A stretch of DNA of 64,000 nucleotides, taken from Paraburkholderia rhynchosiae (GTDB lineage Bacteria > Pseudomonadota > Gammaproteobacteria > Burkholderiales > Burkholderiaceae). The DNA is taken from NCBI RefSeq assembly GCF_002879865.1, contig NZ_PNXY01000016.1, positions 99,498-163,497 of the forward strand, read 5' to 3'. Within the stretch, counting starts at the first letter, position 1; every line of letters begins with the position of its first letter. The translations under genes were made by a program, and so were the position numbers. The notes under the pieces are model-generated. The model had not been told where the DNA came from, did no database searches, and saw only the letters and a program-made list of their open reading frames with translations. Below are positions 59,956-64,000 of the stretch, in pieces.

Positions 59956-60663
59956 ATGCACGAACCGATCTCGTCCCTGAAAGTTGAGCGCCGAACGACC
60001 ACCCTCAGAGCGCTTGCGCTCGAGAAAATGCGTAGCGCCATCCTGGACGCGCGTTTTCAGCCAGGCGCCCGGCTGGTCGAGCGGACCTTGTGTGAAGAGC
60101 TGGGCGTGAGCCGCACGGTCGTGCGCGAAGTGCTGCGCCATCTGGAGACGGAGGGGCTCGTCGATACCCTGCCGAATCAGGGTCCCATCGTTGCCGTGCT
60201 CGATCTCAAGACCGCAACGGAGATTTACGAAATTCGCGGCCTGCTGGAGGGCGAAGCGGCGTCCGCCTGTGCGCGGCTTGCCGACACACGCACCGTCGAC
60301 GATCTGGACGCACTGATCGACAGCATTCAGCTCGCTTTCGACGACCGGGACTATCGCGCAGTGCTGTCCTTCACGACAGCGTTTTACGAGCGCATGTTCA
60401 CCGCGGGCCACAAACATGTCGCGTGGGAAATCGTCCAGTCGCTGACGGCAAGAATCAACCGCCTGCGAGCGTTGACCATCGCGTCCGACGATCGCGGCAG
60501 CCAGGCAGTTCTGGAAATGCGTCAGATCCTGGCCGCGATACGCGCGGGGGACGCGGTCGCCGCGCACAGCGCCGCCGTCACGCACATCAGCGGGGTGGCG
60601 GAAATCGCCAGGAAGCTGTTGGTTGAAGGGCAGGGACTCTTGCTCCTGAAACGCGCGGGGTAA
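59956..60663 (+). CDS. GntR-family regulator, FadR/FCD subfamily, second of two
   Basis: A 235-residue paralogue of the 52954 product; its DNA-binding helices (FQPGARLVERTLCEELGVSRTVVREVLRHLETEGLV) are almost identical to those of the first, so both probably bind the same ATGG-N4-CCAT sites. The FCD domain (about 85-220: EIYEIRGLLEGEAASACA; SFTTAFYERMFTAGHKH; HISGVAEIARKLL) differs more, suggesting another ligand. It begins 12 bases after the ATPase stop and may be translated with the transporter operon. No operator of the ATGG type is seen upstream of it. Confidence 0.88.
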   Translation: MHEPISSLKVERRTTTLRALALEKMRSAILDARFQPGARLVERTLCEELGVSRTVVREVLRHLETEGLVDTLPNQGPIVAVLDLKTATEIYEIRGLLEGEAASACARLADTRTVDDLDALIDSIQLAFDDRDYRAVLSFTTAFYERMFTAGHKHVAWEIVQSLTARINRLRALTIASDDRGSQAVLEMRQILAAIRAGDAVAAHSAAVTHISGVAEIARKLLVEGQGLLLLKRAG

Positions 60664-60817
60664 TCTTCGGGCCCGTTGCTCCTTGCGCAGAAGCGGCGAT
60701 AGAAAATATAAAACGGCTCGGTACGACGAAGCGTTCAGAAGAAAAAAGCACGTTCACCCACACGCCCCCACGTTTCTTGGCGGGTTAACAGCGCATTTGA
60801 CAAGGAGAGAAGAAGGC

Positions 60818-61978
60818 ATGAAACGTCGTGATAAGAAGAACATTGCTATGTGGTTATTGGCGGGGAGCGCTTTCGTCGCGTTGAACGCGCACGCGCAATC
60901 GTCCGTCACGCTGTATGGCGTGATCGACGAGGGCATCGACTACGTCAGCAACAGCGGCGGCCATTCGCTTTGGCGCATGCGCGACGGTACGTATGACGGC
61001 GTCTATGGCAGCCGCTGGGGTTTGAAGGGCAGCGAGGATCTCGGCGGCGGTCTGAGCGCGCTGTTCAAGCTGGAATCGGGTTTCAGCACGGAAAACGGCC
61101 AAAGCCGCCAGGGCGGACGCCTGTTCGGCCGTCAGGCCTACGTAGGGCTTTCGGATGCGCATCTCGGCACGGTCACGCTCGGGCGCCAGTACGATTCGGT
61201 GGTCGATTATCTGCAACCGCTCACCGCGCCCGGACAACTCGGGGGACCGCTCGTTCATGCAGGTGACATCGACAACACGGACAACTCTTTTCGCGTCGAC
61301 AATTCGATCAAATACGCGAGTCCGAAGATCGGCGGCCTGACATTTGGCGGCCTCTATTCGTTCACCAATACGAACGCGCCCGGCCGTGGAACGACCGGCT
61401 TGTGGAGCCTTGGGGCGAATTACGCTTTTGGCGGGTTCAACATCGCGGGCGCTTACCTGTACGCGAAGAATCCCGCGGCACTTCTGACCGACGGAAATTA
61501 CGTGAGCAACACCACCGGCGCGGCGATTGGCGCGAGCGGCCCGTTCAGCTACGTGGGCAATCCGGCCAATGAGCAGATCTTCGGTGCGGCGATCAATTAC
61601 GCGCTGGGTTCGGCGACGCTCGGTCTGGATTACACCAACACGAAGTTCAACGACGCCAACGGCACGCAGGGCACGGTGATTTTTGCGAACTACGAAGCGT
61701 GGGGCCGCTACAACCTGACGTCGGCGTGGTACGTCGGTGCGCAGTACGTGTACACGCACGGCAACGTCGGCTACGACCAGTCGATTCCGATTTACCACCA
61801 GGTGGGACTCACGACGGCCTATGCCTTGTCAAAGCGCACCTCGCTATACGCGATGGGCGTCTGGCAAAAGGCAGCGGGCGCGGCGTCGAATGCCGACATC
61901 TTCGATGGCGCGGTGGGATCGGCGTCGTCGAACAATCATCAGACCGCGGTGCGTATCGGAATGTATCACCAGTTCTGA
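60818..61978 (+). CDS. Trimeric beta-barrel porin (Burkholderiaceae type), second of two
   Basis: A 386-residue porin with a signal peptide ending at NAHA-QSSVTLYG (about residue 28). SRWGLKGSEDLGGGLSALFKLESGF, GRQAYVGLSD and the terminal YHQF are as in the first porin at 42357, with clear sequence relationship but different extracellular loops. AAGGAGA is seven bases before the ATG. It lies between the GntR regulator and the semialdehyde dehydrogenase, so it may be the outer-membrane entry for this island's substrate. Confidence 0.95.
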   Translation: MKRRDKKNIAMWLLAGSAFVALNAHAQSSVTLYGVIDEGIDYVSNSGGHSLWRMRDGTYDGVYGSRWGLKGSEDLGGGLSALFKLESGFSTENGQSRQGGRLFGRQAYVGLSDAHLGTVTLGRQYDSVVDYLQPLTAPGQLGGPLVHAGDIDNTDNSFRVDNSIKYASPKIGGLTFGGLYSFTNTNAPGRGTTGLWSLGANYAFGGFNIAGAYLYAKNPAALLTDGNYVSNTTGAAIGASGPFSYVGNPANEQIFGAAINYALGSATLGLDYTNTKFNDANGTQGTVIFANYEAWGRYNLTSAWYVGAQYVYTHGNVGYDQSIPIYHQVGLTTAYALSKRTSLYAMGVWQKAAGAASNADIFDGAVGSASSNNHQTAVRIGMYHQF

Positions 61979-61984
61979 TAGCAG

Positions 61985-62010
61985 CGTGCTCCGTCTTGGC
62001 GCGGAGCACG
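61985..62010 (+). terminator. Perfect stem-loop after the second porin, possible terminator
   Basis: CGTGCTCCG (61985-61993) pairs perfectly with CGGAGCACG (62002-62010) with an eight-base loop and is followed by GTTTC. The U-run is poor, but the position between porin and dehydrogenase suits termination or attenuation. Confidence 0.45.
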
Positions 62011-62091
62011 GTTTCGACCCAGCTTGATATCGCGCGCCCTGACCAGCATCGGGGTGCGCGACACTTTTTCGCAACCCCTTTAGGAATGACC

Positions 62092-63552
62092 ATGGAATTG
62101 GGAACCCAGTTGAAGGATCCGCTGCTGTTTCGACAACAGGCTTACGTCAGCGGCGAATGGCAAAGCGCCGCGAGCGCAGAAACATTCGAGGTCCGCGATC
62201 CCGCAACGGGCGCGACCGTCGGCAACGTTCCTTTGATGGGCGCGAGCGAAACACGTCAGGCGATCGACGCAGCGAACGCGGCCTGGCCCGCCTGGCGCAA
62301 AAAGACCGCGAAAGAACGCGGCGCCATTCTGCGCAAATGGCACGATCTGATGATGGAGAACGCCGATGATCTTGCGCTGATCCTGTCGACGGAGCAGGGC
62401 AAGTCGCTTGCGGAAGCGAAGGGTGAAATCGGCTATGCCGCGTCGTTCTTCGAGTGGTTTGCGGAAGAAGGCAAGCGCGTGTACGGAGACACGATTCCGA
62501 CGCCGTCGAGCGACAAGCGCATCGTCGTGGTGAAGGAGCCGGTGGGTGTGTGCGCCGCGATCACGCCGTGGAATTTCCCGGCCGCGATGATTACCCGCAA
62601 GGTTGGACCCGCGCTCGCCGCCGGTTGCACCATCGTCGTCAAACCCGCCGAAGCGACGCCGTTCTCGGCGCTGGCGCTGGCCGTGCTGGCCCAGCGTGCG
62701 GGCGTGCCGTCCGGTGTGTTCAGCGTGGTGACGGGCGACCCGAAGGCGATTGGTGCGGAGCTGACGTCGAATCCCGTCGTGCGCAAGCTCTCGTTCACGG
62801 GATCGACGCCGGTTGGCCGCCTGTTGATGAGCCAGTGCGCGTCGACGGTCAAGAAAGTGTCGCTCGAACTCGGCGGCAACGCGCCGTTCATCGTGTTCGA
62901 CGATGCCGACGTCGATGCGGCCGTCCAGGGTGCCATCGCATCGAAGTACCGCAACAGCGGGCAGACGTGCGTGTGCACGAACCGCTTCTACGTGCACGAC
63001 ACGGTGTACGACCAGTTCGCGGAAAAGCTCGCCGCAGCGGTCAGCCGCCTGAAGGTCGGACGCGGCACCGAACCCGATGTCGCGCAAGGCCCGCTCATCA
63101 ACGAGGCAGCGGTGCAGAAAGTTGAAGCCCATATCGCGGATGCACTCGCGAAGGGCGCGTCCGTTGTCACGGGCGGCAAGCGTCATGCGCTCGGCCACGG
63201 CTTCTTCGAACCGACGGTGCTCCGGGACGTCACCCCGGCGATGCGAGTCGCGAAAGACGAGACCTTCGGCCCACTCGCGCCGCTCTTCAGATTCAGCAGC
63301 GACGACGAGGTGATCCGCTTCGCGAACGACACCGAGTTCGGTCTCGCATCGTACTTCTACAGCCGAGATATTGGCCGTGTCTGGAGGGTTGCGGAAGCGT
63401 TGGAGTACGGGATGGTCGGCGTGAACACGGGCCTGATTTCGAACGAAGTCGCGCCGTTCGGTGGCGTGAAGCAGTCGGGCATGGGGCGCGAGGGTTCGCA
63501 CTACGGCATCGACGATTATGTCGTCGTCAAATATTTGTGCATGGCGGTCTGA
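62092..63552 (+). CDS. NAD(P)-dependent succinate-semialdehyde dehydrogenase type, second of two (GabD-like)
   Basis: A 486-residue aldehyde dehydrogenase: E259 in LELGGNAP, C293 in NSGQTCVCTNR, the cofactor segment FTGSTPVG and the C-terminal FGGVKQSGMGREGSHYGIDDY. It resembles the 15086 product along its length, but the cysteine segment reads QTCVCTN versus QACVAAN. AGGA six bases before ATG 62092 supports the start; ATG 62086 is an alternative. It oxidises a C4/C5 dicarboxylate semialdehyde. In this region it would finish a pathway entered by the spermidine-type transporter (for example putrescine to GABA to succinate), an inference only. Confidence 0.91.
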   Translation: MELGTQLKDPLLFRQQAYVSGEWQSAASAETFEVRDPATGATVGNVPLMGASETRQAIDAANAAWPAWRKKTAKERGAILRKWHDLMMENADDLALILSTEQGKSLAEAKGEIGYAASFFEWFAEEGKRVYGDTIPTPSSDKRIVVVKEPVGVCAAITPWNFPAAMITRKVGPALAAGCTIVVKPAEATPFSALALAVLAQRAGVPSGVFSVVTGDPKAIGAELTSNPVVRKLSFTGSTPVGRLLMSQCASTVKKVSLELGGNAPFIVFDDADVDAAVQGAIASKYRNSGQTCVCTNRFYVHDTVYDQFAEKLAAAVSRLKVGRGTEPDVAQGPLINEAAVQKVEAHIADALAKGASVVTGGKRHALGHGFFEPTVLRDVTPAMRVAKDETFGPLAPLFRFSSDDEVIRFANDTEFGLASYFYSRDIGRVWRVAEALEYGMVGVNTGLISNEVAPFGGVKQSGMGREGSHYGIDDYVVVKYLCMAV

Positions 63553-63589
63553 CCTGAAAAAGGCGTGGTGCAAAAGGGGACGCTCGAAC

Positions 63590-64000
63590 ATGAATACCTG
63601 GTCATCCAGAAACAGTGAAGCGGGCGCGGCCCGTTTGCACGATACGGCGCTCGATCACACCGAATCCGGCGCGGTAAGCATACCGTTGCCGGTAACGATA
63701 CGCGTCGTCGCGATCTGTCTGGCGATGATCCTCGCCGAAGGTTACGACGTCGCAATTTACGGCGCCGTGCTGCCCATGCTGACCCATGGCACGAACTGGT
63801 CGCTCTCGCCATTCCAGTTGGGCGCGATTGCGAGTTGCTCATTAGCGGGCATGATGATCGGCGCGATGTGTGCCGGCACGGTGAGCGACCTGATCGGCCG
63901 GCGCTGGGTATTACTCGGCAGCGTGGCGCTGTTCTCGGCCATGATGGCTGCGGCGGCGCTGGCGCCCACGCCCACGGTCTTTGTCGTCGCGCGTGTCGTG
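63590..64000 (+). CDS. MFS transporter of the aromatic acid:H+ symporter type, N-terminal part (cut by window edge)
   Basis: 137 codons are visible. A long N-terminal cytoplasmic extension of about 35 residues is followed by helices 1-4. LAEGYDVAIYGAVLPML (about 49-65) is the AAHS-family helix 1 signature with the conserved Asp, and GMMIGAMCAGTVSDLIGRRWVLL (about 87-109) is the loop 2-3 signature. AAHS members import benzoate-type acids such as 4-hydroxybenzoate and vanillate, or other carboxylates. It begins 37 bases after the dehydrogenase and probably shares its transcript. The C-terminal two-thirds are outside the window. Confidence 0.87.
   Translation, partial: MNTWSSRNSEAGAARLHDTALDHTESGAVSIPLPVTIRVVAICLAMILAEGYDVAIYGAVLPMLTHGTNWSLSPFQLGAIASCSLAGMMIGAMCAGTVSDLIGRRWVLLGSVALFSAMMAAAALAPTPTVFVVARVV

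Noticed and set aside
62080..63591. A 503-codon open frame on the minus strand
   Set aside because: It mirrors the semialdehyde dehydrogenase gene, with no recognisable domain and a shadow-like composition.
1..64000. CRISPR array, tRNA or rRNA genes
   Set aside because: No regularly spaced repeat series and no tRNA- or rRNA-like sequence was noticed on either strand; a dedicated scan could still find a tRNA that eye inspection missed.

Overview
The window looks like part of an accessory replicon or chromosome 2 of a Burkholderiaceae bacterium (Paraburkholderia, Caballeronia or Burkholderia). The reasons are the Gram-negative trimeric porins, the many LysR, GntR and TetR regulators, the high-GC codon use and the dense catabolic gene content. 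I saw no rRNA, tRNA, CRISPR array or core housekeeping genes. The ends (about 1-17.6 kb and 53-64 kb) are visibly GC-richer than the middle (about 18-51 kb). The middle also holds broken genes, so the window reads as a mosaic of transferred catabolic islands.

Region A (1-17.6 kb) is an aromatic or heteroaromatic catabolic cluster in two divergent pairs of gene blocks. It encodes a flavoprotein hydroxylase, a Rieske ferredoxin, a two-domain VOC (extradiol dioxygenase type) protein, two fumarylacetoacetate-hydrolase-fold proteins, a hotdog thioesterase, a BKACE (DUF849) enzyme, a DapA-type lyase, an ornithine-cyclodeaminase-fold protein, a succinate-semialdehyde-type dehydrogenase, two MFS carriers, an outer-membrane channel and a TetR regulator. 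Near-identical palindromes (TACGATACG-N3-CGTATCGTA) lie in both divergent promoter regions. The substrate cannot be read from sequence.

Region B (18.1-28.9 kb) is a lysine/pipecolate-type pathway: a divergent LysR regulator, 2-oxoadipate dioxygenase/decarboxylase (hglS-like), an ALDH7 aminoadipate-semialdehyde dehydrogenase (amaB-like), a DAO-family flavoprotein (possible pipecolate dehydrogenase), a 2-aminoadipate-type aminotransferase, EtfB, EtfA and an NDH-2-like enzyme. The gene expected between hglS and amaB, a D-2-hydroxyglutarate dehydrogenase of the YdiJ type, survives only as a decayed fragment.

Region C (29-50.7 kb) looks built for N-methylated ('onium') compounds. It has an FMN/Fe-S demethylase of the DgcA/StcD type, a complete formaldehyde detoxification pair (frmA, fghA), a GlxA-type AraC regulator, a DddP-like M24 metalloenzyme, a polar amino-acid ABC transporter, a porin, a DpkA-like imine reductase, a GbcA/Stc2-like Rieske oxygenase with its reductase, and a ProC-like protein. 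Regions B and C together suggest removal of methyl groups from a betaine such as pipecolate or proline betaine, followed by oxidation of the freed imino acid. This is an inference. Two copies of one unusual promoter, with a CACGTG palindrome in the spacer, link the DddP-like gene with the LysR gene next to the Rieske pair. Relics of LysR, EamA and AraC genes lie between the intact ones.

Region D (51.2-64 kb) starts with a dead IS110-family element abutting a truncated LysR gene. It continues with a GntR regulator whose likely operators (ATGG-N4-CCAT) precede its own gene and a hydrolase/flavin-reductase pair, then a spermidine/putrescine-type ABC transporter, a second paralogous GntR, a second porin, a second semialdehyde dehydrogenase and the start of an AAHS-type MFS carrier that runs off the window.
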